Of a DNA stretch of 64,000 bases, positions 55,631 through 64,000 are shown in pieces. Within the stretch, counting starts at the first letter, position 1, and every line of letters starts with the position of its first letter. The position numbers and the translations under genes are program-made. Origin of the DNA: Sphingomonas sp. Leaf343 (GTDB lineage Bacteria > Pseudomonadota > Alphaproteobacteria > Sphingomonadales > Sphingomonadaceae). Location: NCBI RefSeq assembly GCF_001423765.1, contig NZ_LMPG01000001.1, forward strand, positions 502,073-566,072. Direction: 5' to 3'. The notes beneath the pieces were generated by a model. It was not told where the DNA came from. It did not search any database and saw nothing but the letters and a program-made list of their open reading frames with translations.

Positions 55631-56614
55631 ATGAAGATCGCGATGATCGGCCTCGGCCGGATGGGCGGGAACATGGCGCGCCGCCTGATGGAGGGCGGGC
55701 ACCAGATCGTCGCCTTCGACCGCGACGCCGATGCCGTGGCGAAGATCGTCGCCGACGGTGCGGAGGGTGCAGCATCGCTGGATGAGGCACGCGGCAAGCT
55801 GGACAGCCCGGCGATCTGGTGGGTGATGCTGCCCGCCGGTCAGATCACGGAGCAGACGATCGGCACGATCGCAGAGGCGGCGCAGCCGGGCGACATCGTG
55901 ATCGACGGCGGCAACAGCTTCTACAAGGACGATATCCGCCGCGCGAAAATGCTGGCCGAGAAGCAGCTTCACTATGTCGATGTCGGCACGTCCGGCGGCG
56001 TCTGGGGTCGCGAACGCGGCTATTGCATGATGATCGGCGGCGACAGGGAAACCGTCGATCTGCTCGACCCGATCTTCGACACGCTTGCGCCGGGCACGGG
56101 CGACATCGTCCGCACGCCGGGTCGCATCACGGACAAGGTCGATGGCCGTGCCGAAAAGGGCTATATCCACGCCGGTCCCGCGGGTTCCGGCCATTTCGTC
56201 AAGATGATCCACAACGGCATCGAATACGGCCTGATGCAGGCCTATGCTGAGGGGTTCGACATACTGAAGACCAAGTCGTCGGAAATCCTGCCCGAGGACG
56301 AACGCTTCGACCTGAACCTAACCGACATCGCCGAGGTCTGGCGACGCGGCAGCGTAATCTCGTCGTGGCTGCTCGACCTGACCGCCATCGCGCTGGCGAA
56401 GGACGAGATGCTCGACCAGTTCAGTGGCCACGTCGCCGACAGCGGCGAGGGTCAGTGGACGATCGACGCCGCGATGGAGGAGAAGGTGCCGGCCAATGTG
56501 CTGACCGCAAGCCTGTTCGCCCGCTATCGAAGCCGCGTCGAGCATAGCTATGGCGACAAGGTCTTGTCGGCGATGCGCTTCGGCTTCGGTGGCCATGTCG
56601 AGATGCCGCAGTGA
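55631..56614 (+). CDS. gnd: 6-phosphogluconate dehydrogenase, short form
   Basis: 327 residues, the short (about 300-330) decarboxylating form, distinct from the 470-residue E. coli enzyme. The dinucleotide motif is [15 protein letters not shown], with [31 protein letters not shown] (catalytic region) and the active-site Lys segment [19 protein letters not shown]. It makes ribulose 5-phosphate with reduced cofactor. The ATG at 55631 follows GGGATGACGAA. Its stop overlaps the next gene's GTG start. Confidence 0.94.
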   Translation: MKIAMIGLGRMGGNMARRLMEGGHQIVAFDRDADAVAKIVADGAEGAASLDEARGKLDSPAIWWVMLPAGQITEQTIGTIAEAAQPGDIVIDGGNSFYKDDIRRAKMLAEKQLHYVDVGTSGGVWGRERGYCMMIGGDRETVDLLDPIFDTLAPGTGDIVRTPGRITDKVDGRAEKGYIHAGPAGSGHFVKMIHNGIEYGLMQAYAEGFDILKTKSSEILPEDERFDLNLTDIAEVWRRGSVISSWLLDLTAIALAKDEMLDQFSGHVADSGEGQWTIDAAMEEKVPANVLTASLFARYRSRVEHSYGDKVLSAMRFGFGGHVEMPQ

Positions 56615-57438
56615 GCAAAGCCCCTGCGACGCCGCGCCTGGTGGTGTCCGACGTCGATGGAACGCTGGTCGACAGGCAAAAGGCGCTGACGGCGGGCACG
56701 ATCGCCGCTGTTCAACGGCTGCGCGATGCCGGCATCGGCTTCACGATCATTTCCGCACGCCCGATGTCGGGGGTGATGCCGATTGCCGACGCGCTGGAAC
56801 TAGACGCGCCGATCGGCGCGTTCAACGGCGGGATCGTGTTCCGCCGGTCGGGCGAGATCATCGAGCATCATCGCATCCCCGCCGGTATCGCACGCGGCAT
56901 CTGGGACTCGGTCAGCGATGCGAAGGTCGATCGCTGGGTGTTCGCGGACGATCGCTGGTATGCGTCGAGCGGCGAGGGCACGCATGTCGAACATGAGCGG
57001 GTCGCGTCGAACCAGGCCCCGATCGTTACCGACGATTTTGCCGACATTCTGACTCGCGCGGACAAGATCACGTTCGTCAGCGACGATGAGCCGTATCTGC
57101 GCTCCATCCACGCGCAGGTCGCGCCCGCCTTCGGCGAGCAGGCGACGGTGGTGCAGAGCCAGACCTATTATCTCGACGTCACCGCGCTGGAGGCGAACAA
57201 GGGCGCCGGCGTTGCCGAACTGGCGAATGCGTTCGGTGTGCCGCTCGCGGAAACGGCGGCGATCGGCGATCAGGCCAATGATATCCCGATGCTGGCGCGC
57301 GTCGGTTTCGCGATTGTCATGGGCAATGCACCTGACGCGATGCGCGCAAAGGCCGCGCACGTCACGCGCGGCAACGACGAAGACGGGGTCGCGCACGCGA
57401 TCGACACGATGATCCTCAAAGGGCACGGAAACTCATGA
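56611..57438 (+). CDS. Cof-type HAD-IIB sugar-phosphate phosphatase
   Basis: 275 residues, GTG start overlapping the gnd stop (GTGA). HAD motif 1 is [11 protein letters not shown], motif 2 lies in FTIISARP, and the motif 3/4 region is [13 protein letters not shown] ... [12 protein letters not shown]. The Cof/YidA family dephosphorylates sugar phosphates and cofactors. Its place in a pentose-phosphate operon suggests a phosphorylated sugar or sugar acid as substrate, which is inference. Ends in an ATGA overlap with a second HAD gene. Confidence 0.87.
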   Translation: MSKAPATPRLVVSDVDGTLVDRQKALTAGTIAAVQRLRDAGIGFTIISARPMSGVMPIADALELDAPIGAFNGGIVFRRSGEIIEHHRIPAGIARGIWDSVSDAKVDRWVFADDRWYASSGEGTHVEHERVASNQAPIVTDDFADILTRADKITFVSDDEPYLRSIHAQVAPAFGEQATVVQSQTYYLDVTALEANKGAGVAELANAFGVPLAETAAIGDQANDIPMLARVGFAIVMGNAPDAMRAKAAHVTRGNDEDGVAHAIDTMILKGHGNS

Positions 57439-58187
57439 AGCAACTCGTCGCATTCGACCTCGATGGAACGCTGGCGGAGAGCAAGCAGCCGTTGAAGGAG
57501 CCGATGGGCGAGGCGCTGGCCGACCTGCTCGGCGTGGCGAACGTCGCGGTGATTTCCGGCGGCGACTGGCCGCAGTTCGAGAAGCAGGTCGCCAGCCGCC
57601 TGCCGGCGCGTGCGGACCGGACGAAGCTGTGGCTGATGCCGACGACGGGCACGAAGCTCTACACGTTCAGGGACGATGCCTGGTCCGCCGTCTATGCGGA
57701 ACTGTTCAGCGAAGAGCAGCGCAAGGAGATCGTCGCGGCGTTCAACACCTCGCTGGAGGCGACCGGCTTCGTGCCGGAGCAGGTCTGGGGCGAGCGGATC
57801 GAGGATCGCGGTAGCCAGATCACCTTCAGCGCGCTGGGTCAGCAGGCGCCGATCGACGCCAAGGAGCATTGGGACCCCGATTTCGCGAAGCGCAAGATCA
57901 TCCAGGCCGACCTGAAGCAGCGGCTGCCGGACCTGTCGATCAACATGGGCGGCGCGACCTCGATCGACATCACGCAAAAGGGCGTCGACAAGGCGTACGG
58001 CCTGAAGAAGCTGCGCGACGCGAGCGGCATCCCGCTCGATTCGATGATGTTCATCGGCGACGCGATCTTCCCCGGCGGCAACGACTATCCGGCCAAGGAA
58101 CTCGGCCTCGACACGGTGCGCGTCCGCGACCCGGAGGAGACGCTGAGCGTGATCGCGGCGATCGTCGCCTGCCAGAAGACCGGCTGA
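57435..58187 (+). CDS. HAD-IIB family hydrolase, phosphomannomutase-like
   Basis: 250 residues. Motif 1 VAFDLDGTLAESKQPL with DxD; the C-terminal GVDKAYGLKKL...MMFIGDAIFPGGNDYPAKELG carries the conserved Lys and the motif 4 aspartates. The shape is close to the eukaryotic-type (HAD-fold) phosphomannomutases, but the bacterial homologues are usually called HAD-IIB hydrolases. It overlaps the preceding HAD gene by ATGA and ends the pentose-phosphate cluster. A phosphatase or mutase acting on a hexose or pentose phosphate is likely. Confidence 0.85.
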   Translation: MKQLVAFDLDGTLAESKQPLKEPMGEALADLLGVANVAVISGGDWPQFEKQVASRLPARADRTKLWLMPTTGTKLYTFRDDAWSAVYAELFSEEQRKEIVAAFNTSLEATGFVPEQVWGERIEDRGSQITFSALGQQAPIDAKEHWDPDFAKRKIIQADLKQRLPDLSINMGGATSIDITQKGVDKAYGLKKLRDASGIPLDSMMFIGDAIFPGGNDYPAKELGLDTVRVRDPEETLSVIAAIVACQKTG

Positions 58188-58242
58188 GCGATACCAAGGC
58201 TAACGGTGGCAGGGGCAGGCTCGCGGTGATAGGGCGCAGCGC

Positions 58243-60744
58243 ATGACCACTGCCCCCGTGACGACGCTATCTACCTCTGTATACGCCGAATTGTTCGATG
58301 CGACCGACGCGGGGTTCTGCGTCGCGCAGGTGTTGTTCGACGGCGAACGTCCGGTCGATTATCGTTTCGTGAGGGTCAACGCGTCGTTCGAACGGCAGAC
58401 CGGGCTGGTCGACGCGGCCGGTCGCACGGCCAGCGAGCTGGTGCCGGGGCTGGAGCAGCATTGGTACGACCTGTACGGCCGCGTCGCGACGACAGGGGAA
58501 CCGGCGCGGTTCGACAACGGGTCGGACGCGATGGGCCGCTGGTTCGAGGTTCATGCGTCGCGGGTCGGCGACCCCGCCGACCGGCTGGTCGGGATCATCT
58601 TCACCGACATGACCGAACGGCGGCGCAGCGAACAGTCGATGCGTGAAAGCGACGAGCGGTTGCAGGAGGCGCTGACCGCAGGCAGCGGCATCGGCACCTG
58701 GGACTGGGACGTGCCGAACGACCGCGTCTATGCCGACGGTCGCTTTGCGGAATTGTACGGCGTCGACCCGGTCCGCGCCGCGCTGGGCGCACCGCTGACG
58801 GAGTTCTTCCGCGGCATCCACCCCGCCGACCTGCCGCGCACGCAGGCGCTGATCGAGGCGGCGATGGCGACGGGGGAGCAGTTCCTTGCGTCCTATCGCC
58901 TCGTCCAGCCCGACGGATCGGTGCGCTGGGCGGCGGCGCAGGGCCGGTGCCGGTTGGGCGTGGACGGGCGTCCGCTGCGCTTTCCGGGCGTCAGTTTCGA
59001 CATCACGTCGCAGAAGCTGGCGCAGAAGCGGCAGGAAGCGTTGCTCGATCTGGGCGACCGCATCCGCGACCTGACCGATCCGGGTGAGATCGCCTGCATC
59101 GGCGCGGAGGTGTTGGCGAAGACGCTGGATGTCAGCCGTGCCGGATATGGCGTGATCGATCCTGCGGCCGAGACGATCCTGATCGACCGCGACTGGAACG
59201 CGCCCGGCGTCAACAGCATCGCCGGCCTGCTGCAATTTCGCGATTATGGTTCGTATATCGAGGATCTGAAGCGCGGCGATACGGTGATCGTATCGGATGC
59301 CCGCATCGATCCGCGAACCCGCACGACCGCGGACGCGCTGGCGGGCATCGACGCGCTGTCCTTCGTCAACATGCCGTTGCTGGAACAGGGGCGTTTCGTG
59401 GCGCTGTTCTTCGCCACCAACGCCGTGCCGCGGCCGTGGAGCGACGATGAAACGGCGCTGATGCGCGAGATCGCCGACCGCGTCCGCGCGGCGACCGAGC
59501 GCGCCCGGTCGGAGGCCGAACAGAAGCGCCTGACGGAAACGCTGGAAGATCAGGTCGCCGAGCGCACGCGCGAACTGATGCTGGCGGAGGAGGCACTGCG
59601 CCAGAGCCAGAAAATGGAGGCGGTCGGCCAGCTTTCCGGCGGCCTCGCGCATGATTTCAACAACCTGCTGACCGGCATTATCGGCAGCCTCGAACTGCTG
59701 GGCATCCGGATCGCGCAGGGCCGCTACGCCGATGTCGAACGCTACTCGCTGGCGGCGCAGGGTGCGGCGAAGCGCGCGGCGGCCCTGACGCACCGGTTGC
59801 TCGCCTTTTCCCGCCGCCAGACCCTCGATCCGCGGCCGACCGACATCAACCGGCTGATCGGCGGGCTGGAGGAGCTGGTGCAGCGCACGGTCGGCCCCTC
59901 GATCGAGGTGGAGGTGGTCGCCTCCGCCGGATTGTGGACGACGCTGGTCGATCCCAACCAGTTGGAGAACGCCGTGCTGAACCTCTGCATCAACGCGCGC
60001 GACGCGATGCCGGAGGGCGGGCGGCTGACCGTCGAGACGGCGAACCGCTGGCTGGACGAGCGCGCCGGGCGCGCGCGCGATCTGCCGCCGGGCCAGTATG
60101 TCTCGGTCTGCGTGTCGGACACCGGCACCGGCATGACGCCGGACGTGATCGCCAAGGCATTCGACCCGTTCTTCACGACCAAGCCGATCGGCGTCGGCAC
60201 CGGGCTCGGCCTGTCGATGATCTACGGTTTCGCGCGCCAGTCGGGTGGTCAGGTCCGCATCTATTCGGAGGTGGGGGAGGGGACGACGCTGTGCCTCTAT
60301 CTACCGCGCCATCTGGGTCCGGCAGAGCAGGCGGACGCGATGCCCGACCTGACCGATGCGCCCCGCGCGATCGAGGGGCAGACGGTGCTGGTCGTCGACG
60401 ACGAGCCGACCGTGCGGATGCTGGTCGTGGAGGTGCTGGAGGAGCTGGGCTATGCCGCGATCGAGGCGGGGGACGGCGCGGCGGGGCTGCGCGTCCTGCA
60501 ATCCGATGTGCGGATCGACCTGCTCGTCACCGACGTCGGCCTGCCCGGCGGGATGAACGGCCGCCAGATGGCGGACGCCGCCCGGGTCGGGCGACCCGAT
60601 CTCAGCATCCTGTTCATCACCGGCTATGCGGAGAATGCGGTCGTCGGCAACGGTCAGCTCGATCCGGGCATGCACGTCATGACCAAGCCGTTCGCGATGG
60701 AGGCGCTGGCTGGCCGGATCAAGGAATTGATCAGCCAGATCTGA
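58243..60744 (+). CDS. Hybrid sensor histidine kinase with two PAS, GAF and receiver domains
   Basis: 833 residues, no membrane segment. PAS 1 (about 14-128), PAS 2 (about 140-262, [14 protein letters not shown]...[13 protein letters not shown]), GAF (about 265-425), a coiled coil, HisKA with the phosphoacceptor H470 in [12 protein letters not shown], and HATPase_c ([32 protein letters not shown]). A C-terminal receiver (about 705-830) has the phosphoacceptor D764 in [10 protein letters not shown]. Cytoplasmic sensing through PAS/GAF is likely. It lies 99 bases upstream of the bacteriophytochrome gene on the same strand; a functional link is inferred from position. Confidence 0.92.
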   Translation: MTTAPVTTLSTSVYAELFDATDAGFCVAQVLFDGERPVDYRFVRVNASFERQTGLVDAAGRTASELVPGLEQHWYDLYGRVATTGEPARFDNGSDAMGRWFEVHASRVGDPADRLVGIIFTDMTERRRSEQSMRESDERLQEALTAGSGIGTWDWDVPNDRVYADGRFAELYGVDPVRAALGAPLTEFFRGIHPADLPRTQALIEAAMATGEQFLASYRLVQPDGSVRWAAAQGRCRLGVDGRPLRFPGVSFDITSQKLAQKRQEALLDLGDRIRDLTDPGEIACIGAEVLAKTLDVSRAGYGVIDPAAETILIDRDWNAPGVNSIAGLLQFRDYGSYIEDLKRGDTVIVSDARIDPRTRTTADALAGIDALSFVNMPLLEQGRFVALFFATNAVPRPWSDDETALMREIADRVRAATERARSEAEQKRLTETLEDQVAERTRELMLAEEALRQSQKMEAVGQLSGGLAHDFNNLLTGIIGSLELLGIRIAQGRYADVERYSLAAQGAAKRAAALTHRLLAFSRRQTLDPRPTDINRLIGGLEELVQRTVGPSIEVEVVASAGLWTTLVDPNQLENAVLNLCINARDAMPEGGRLTVETANRWLDERAGRARDLPPGQYVSVCVSDTGTGMTPDVIAKAFDPFFTTKPIGVGTGLGLSMIYGFARQSGGQVRIYSEVGEGTTLCLYLPRHLGPAEQADAMPDLTDAPRAIEGQTVLVVDDEPTVRMLVVEVLEELGYAAIEAGDGAAGLRVLQSDVRIDLLVTDVGLPGGMNGRQMADAARVGRPDLSILFITGYAENAVVGNGQLDPGMHVMTKPFAMEALAGRIKELISQI

Positions 60745-60770
60745 CGTTTGCCGGGGCCTCCGCAAACGTC
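60743..60770. repeat. Perfect inverted repeat between kinase and phytochrome genes
   Basis: GACGTTTGC and GCAAACGTC (nine-base arms, ten-base loop) overlap the kinase stop codon. A terminator without T run, or an operator for the phytochrome gene. Confidence 0.55.
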
Positions 60771-60843
60771 GGCGATTGATCCGGATTAATTGCTTTCCGG
60801 CCCGATCCGATCCATGCCGGCCGGAAAGGATCATCCGGACAAT

Positions 60844-62973
60844 ATGGCTTCGCAGAGACTGATGGACGCGGTCGTGGACACGACAGCCTGCGATCGCGAA
60901 CCGATCCATATTCCCGGCGCGATCCAGCCGCACGGCCTGCTGCTGATCGCCGATGTGCAGTCGCTGTCGGTGGTGGCCGGTGCGGGTGCGCTGGAGGAGC
61001 GGTTGTCACCCGCCTGGCTCGGCGCCGACCTGTCCGATCTGCTGGATCAGGATGTCGCCGCGCTGATCGGCGATTCCGCCGGCCCGGTCGGTGCGATCGT
61101 CGCCCAGCCCGTCGTCACCGCCGGGGGCGAGCGGCTGGATGTCGCGATCCATCGCAGCGACCGGCACTGGCTGGTGGAGCTGGAGCCCTCCGCCGAACAG
61201 CCGCTCGGCGCGGCGGCGGTGGTGTCGCGGCTGGACGGCTTCGCGGTCACGTTCGAACGCGCGAGCGATCTGGACGCGTTGTGCGCGCGCGCGGCGTCGG
61301 CGTTCCGCCAATTGACCGGATTCGACCGGGTGATGGTCTATCGCTTCCTCGACGACGATGCCGGGCGCGTCGTGGCGGAGGATCGCGATCCGAAGCTGGG
61401 TACCTTCCTGAACCACCATTTCCCCGCATCCGACATTCCGCGACAGGCGCGCGCGCTGTACATCCGCAACCGTGCGCGGGCGATCCCGACCGTCGACTAC
61501 ACGCCCGCCCCGATCCGCCCCGCCGACTATGCCGGGCTGGACCTTTCGGACATCGGCATTCGCAGCGTGTCGCCGATCCACCTGCGGTACATGGTCAATA
61601 TGGGCGTGCAGGCGTCGGCGTCGATCTCGATCGTCAAGGACGGGCTGCTCTGGGGCCTGATCGCATGTCACCACGATACGCCCAAGCTGCTGCCGCCGGA
61701 CGTGCGCGCGTCGGCGGCGACGCTGGCCTCCGGGCTGGCGCGCCAGATCCGTGCCAAGGAAGAGGCGGAAACCTATCGCGAGCGGTTGCGGCTGCGCGCG
61801 GCCGAGGACGCGGTGCTGCCGAAGCTGGCCGGCGATGGCGGCATGGCGGATGCGATGCGGCGGTCGCGCGACGACCTGATGCGGATGCTCGACGCGGACG
61901 GGTTCGCGTGGGTTCACCGGGGCGGCGTCGATTGCACCGGCCATTGTCCGCCCGCGGACCTGCTGCGGACGCTGTCGGCCTGGGTGCAGGGCGGCGTCGA
62001 GCCCGTGATGACGCGGGAACTGGGTCGGCTGCGCCCCGATCTGGTGGACCATGCGGGCAGCGCCAGCGGGATGATCGCGATGCCGCTGGCCGACGACGGC
62101 GCGACGCTGATGTGGTTCCGGATCGAGCAGGTCGAGGAAGTCGAGTGGGCGGGCAATCCGCACAAGCAGGGTGTGACGCCCGGCGAGCAACTGACTCCCC
62201 GCGCCTCGTTCGAGACCTGGACCGAGCAGGTGCGCGGCCGGTCGCGCCGCTGGACGATGGAGGAAATGGAGGCCGCACATCGCCTGCGCCGCGCGTTCCA
62301 CGACGCACACCGGTCGCGGCAGTTGCGCGACCTGAACGCGCAGCTGATGCGGACGCTGGCGGACAAGGACGCCGCTCTCGCCCAGAAGGACCTGCTGATG
62401 AAGGAGGTGGATCACAGGGTCCAGAACAGCCTCCAGCTCGTCTCCGCCTTCCTTGCGATGCAGGCGCGCGCGGCGGGGCCGGGCGAGGTCGCGGAACAGT
62501 TGACGGAGGCGCAGGCGCGACTGTCGGCGGTGGCGCTGGTGCACCGTCGCCTCTACCGCGACGACCAGATCGGATCGGTCGACCTGTCGCGCTATCTGGA
62601 GGAACTAGCCGGCGACATGAAGGCGTCGATCGGCGACGAATGGGCGTCGCGCATGCACACCGATCTCGCCCCCGTGCTGATCCCCACCGATCGCGCCGTG
62701 GCGGTGGGGCTGGTGATGACGGAACTGGTCATCAACGCCACCAAATACGCCTATGACGGCGGCGTCGGCCCGATCGCGATCATACTGGAACAGCACCGCA
62801 ACCGCCTCCGCCTGATCGTCGCCGACGAAGGCCGCGGCAAAAGCGGCGACAAGGCGGGCTTCGGCAGCCGGATGATGGGCGCGATGGTCGGCAAGCTTGA
62901 CGGCGAGATCGCCTTCGTCGACAATGCGCCGGGCCTGAGAGCGATCCTGACCGCACCGATCGCCGCGGGGTAG
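60844..62973 (+). CDS. bphP: Bacteriophytochrome with HisKA_2-type histidine kinase output
   Basis: 709 residues; binds biliverdin and switches between red- and far-red-absorbing forms. A PAS domain with the chromophore cysteine C16 in TTACDREPIHIPGAIQPHG, GAF with FPASDIPRQARALYIRNRAR and the conserved DIP motif, PHY with the tongue motif PRASFETW, then a HisKA_2 kinase: phosphoacceptor H524 in LLMKEVDHRVQNSLQLVSAF and an HATPase with VMTELVINATKYAYDGG. The ATG at 60844 gives the usual short lead before the Cys; a TTG 18 codons upstream is possible. No receiver or response regulator gene is adjacent. Confidence 0.95.
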   Translation: MASQRLMDAVVDTTACDREPIHIPGAIQPHGLLLIADVQSLSVVAGAGALEERLSPAWLGADLSDLLDQDVAALIGDSAGPVGAIVAQPVVTAGGERLDVAIHRSDRHWLVELEPSAEQPLGAAAVVSRLDGFAVTFERASDLDALCARAASAFRQLTGFDRVMVYRFLDDDAGRVVAEDRDPKLGTFLNHHFPASDIPRQARALYIRNRARAIPTVDYTPAPIRPADYAGLDLSDIGIRSVSPIHLRYMVNMGVQASASISIVKDGLLWGLIACHHDTPKLLPPDVRASAATLASGLARQIRAKEEAETYRERLRLRAAEDAVLPKLAGDGGMADAMRRSRDDLMRMLDADGFAWVHRGGVDCTGHCPPADLLRTLSAWVQGGVEPVMTRELGRLRPDLVDHAGSASGMIAMPLADDGATLMWFRIEQVEEVEWAGNPHKQGVTPGEQLTPRASFETWTEQVRGRSRRWTMEEMEAAHRLRRAFHDAHRSRQLRDLNAQLMRTLADKDAALAQKDLLMKEVDHRVQNSLQLVSAFLAMQARAAGPGEVAEQLTEAQARLSAVALVHRRLYRDDQIGSVDLSRYLEELAGDMKASIGDEWASRMHTDLAPVLIPTDRAVAVGLVMTELVINATKYAYDGGVGPIAIILEQHRNRLRLIVADEGRGKSGDKAGFGSRMMGAMVGKLDGEIAFVDNAPGLRAILTAPIAAG

Positions 62974-63059
62974 AGGCCGGATTTCTTGTCCTGGGCCGCC
63001 CTCCTCAGGGAGGACGCTGCTGTTGCTTCTAAGCGGAATGAAGTACGCGACGAAACCGC

Positions 63060-63590
63060 CTAACCCACCGCACACCCATACAGCGCGAAACACGCTTCCG
63101 CCCCCGACACCGCGCCCTCGATCCACGCCTCGCCACCCGCTTCACCTGCCGCATCGATCGCCGCCAGCAGTGCTCGCCATTCGCCCGGCAGGTGCTTCGC
63201 GCCCAGATAGCGCGCGGGCAGATCCTCCGGCACGCCGCGGGCCAGCATGATTCCGCCAAGCCGCGATCCCTCCGTTACATACAGCGCGCCCCACGCCGCA
63301 CCGGGGCGGTCTGGCATCACGAAAGGCAAATGTTCCGGCATCGCCAGCCCGAGATCGGCAAGGTCCGCCGCCAGCATCCCGGTCCGCTCCCGCCACGCCG
63401 GCAGTTCCGAACGTGCCGCCAGTACCGCCTCCACCGCCGGCAGCGCGCGGGCATGCGCGGTCAGGAAGCGGGCATAGGCGATGCGATCGCCCAGATCATG
63501 CCCGCCGAATGCGGCATCGACCGCGTCGTGCGCCGGCCCGGTCTGCGCCCGGAGGCGCTGCACGGCTCCCATCATGCGGAGGGCCGTCAT
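63060..63590 (-). CDS. bphO: Biliverdin-producing heme oxygenase
   Basis: 176 residues of the bacterial heme oxygenase type. The proximal heme His is probably H21 in QTGPAHDAVDAAFG, and the distal-helix part lies in LYVTEGSRLGGIMLARGV with the conserved Gly pair. It opens heme to biliverdin, the chromophore of the convergent phytochrome 86 bases away. The start at 63590 overlaps the symporter stop (ATGA); downstream ATGs at 63575 and 63572 are possible. The symbol follows phytochrome-associated heme oxygenases. Confidence 0.88.
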   Translation of the reverse strand: MTALRMMGAVQRLRAQTGPAHDAVDAAFGGHDLGDRIAYARFLTAHARALPAVEAVLAARSELPAWRERTGMLAADLADLGLAMPEHLPFVMPDRPGAAWGALYVTEGSRLGGIMLARGVPEDLPARYLGAKHLPGEWRALLAAIDAAGEAGGEAWIEGAVSGAEACFALYGCAVG

Positions 63591-64000
63591 GCAGAGCTTG
63601 GAACCGGGATCGCCTGCGGATCGGCGGGGGCGATGGCGTCGATCAATCCCTGCCGCTTGGCGACGATCGTCGGCACCAGCGCCTGTCCGGCGACGTTCAC
63701 CGCGGTCCGTCCCATGTCGAGGATCGGATCGATCGCCAGCAACAGCCCTGCGCCCTCCAGCGGCAGACCCAGCGTCGACAGCGTCAGCGTCAGCATCACG
63801 AGCGCCCCCGTCAGCCCGGCGGTGGCGGCCGACCCGATGACGGATACCAGCACGACCAGCAGGTAATCCGACGCGTGCAGCGGCATGTTGTAATATTGCG
63901 CGACGAACAGCGCCGCCACGGCCGGATAGATCGCCGCGCATCCATCCATCTTGGTCGTCGCCGCGAACGGCACCGCGAAGGCAGCGTAACTACGCGGCAC
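63587..64000 (-). CDS. Dicarboxylate/amino acid:cation symporter (DAACS), 5' part off window
   Basis: Only the last 137 residues are in the window. They carry the family's hallmark transport region: FAATTKMDGCAAIYP (HP2-like segment and helices) and AIDPILDMGRTAVNVAGQ, with the cation- and substrate-binding NMDGCA/DMGRTAVN motifs. DctA/GltP-type proteins import C4-dicarboxylates or acidic amino acids with protons or sodium. Its stop overlaps the heme oxygenase start by four bases, so they are translated from one message. Confidence 0.9.
   Translation of the reverse strand: MPRSYAAFAVPFAATTKMDGCAAIYPAVAALFVAQYYNMPLHASDYLLVVLVSVIGSAATAGLTGALVMLTLTLSTLGLPLEGAGLLLAIDPILDMGRTAVNVAGQALVPTIVAKRQGLIDAIAPADPQAIPVPSSA

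Overview
The window looks like core chromosome of a high-GC alphaproteobacterium of the order Sphingomonadales, most likely Sphingomonas or a close relative. Support comes from two TonB-dependent outer-membrane receptors, a fused ThiS-ThiG protein, an EcfG-type general-stress promoter, a short DUF6356-like membrane protein, a bacteriophytochrome next to a heme oxygenase, and short palindromic intergenic repeats of a type seen in sphingomonads. The genus is inferred from gene content and protein style; no 16S gene is present. There are no tRNA or rRNA genes, CRISPR arrays, integrases or insertion sequences. No stretch longer than about 300 bases lacks a gene.

Layout. 1-2.3 kb: aroQ-accB-accC on the minus strand (accC runs off the left edge). 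2.3-3.7 kb: thiSG, then a CsbD-like stress protein with an EcfG promoter and an intrinsic terminator. 3.8-9.5 kb: a ThDP enzyme diverging from an SDR, and a LysR regulator diverging from malate synthase G. 9.6-18.4 kb: a large TonB receptor, infC, a stray antiparallel gene of unknown function, thrS, and a second, smaller TonB receptor. 18.4-20.8 kb: LD-carboxypeptidase diverging from an Mpl-type ligase, a murein-recycling pair. 20.9-24.1 kb: small membrane protein, alpha/beta hydrolase, glyoxalase I and II, and two small exported proteins. 24.1-32.8 kb: glnD, mutS, maeB and an exported cyclophilin. 32.8-34.9 kb: an orphan LolC/E-like permease and an SDR. 35-43.6 kb: rpoC and rpoB with a strong promoter and a terminator-like hairpin in the rpoB leader. 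43.9-45.3 kb: phasin, DUF3597 protein and a GNAT acetyltransferase. 45.3-51.4 kb: a tripartite RND efflux pump. 51.5-58.2 kb: a pentose-phosphate operon, rpiA-tkt-tal-gnd, followed by two HAD phosphatases. 58.2-63.6 kb: a hybrid histidine kinase, a bacteriophytochrome kinase and a convergent heme oxygenase that can make its biliverdin chromophore. 63.6-64 kb: the 3' end of a dicarboxylate/cation symporter.

Most genes are housekeeping. The points that most repay a second look are: the antiparallel gene between thrS and infC, which has faint similarity to CdiA-type RNase A toxin domains; a probable AUA start for infC; the rpoBC leader with its own promoter and hairpin; a palindromic repeat family that has supplied the first codons of a cyclophilin gene; and the compact light-sensing cluster at the right end.
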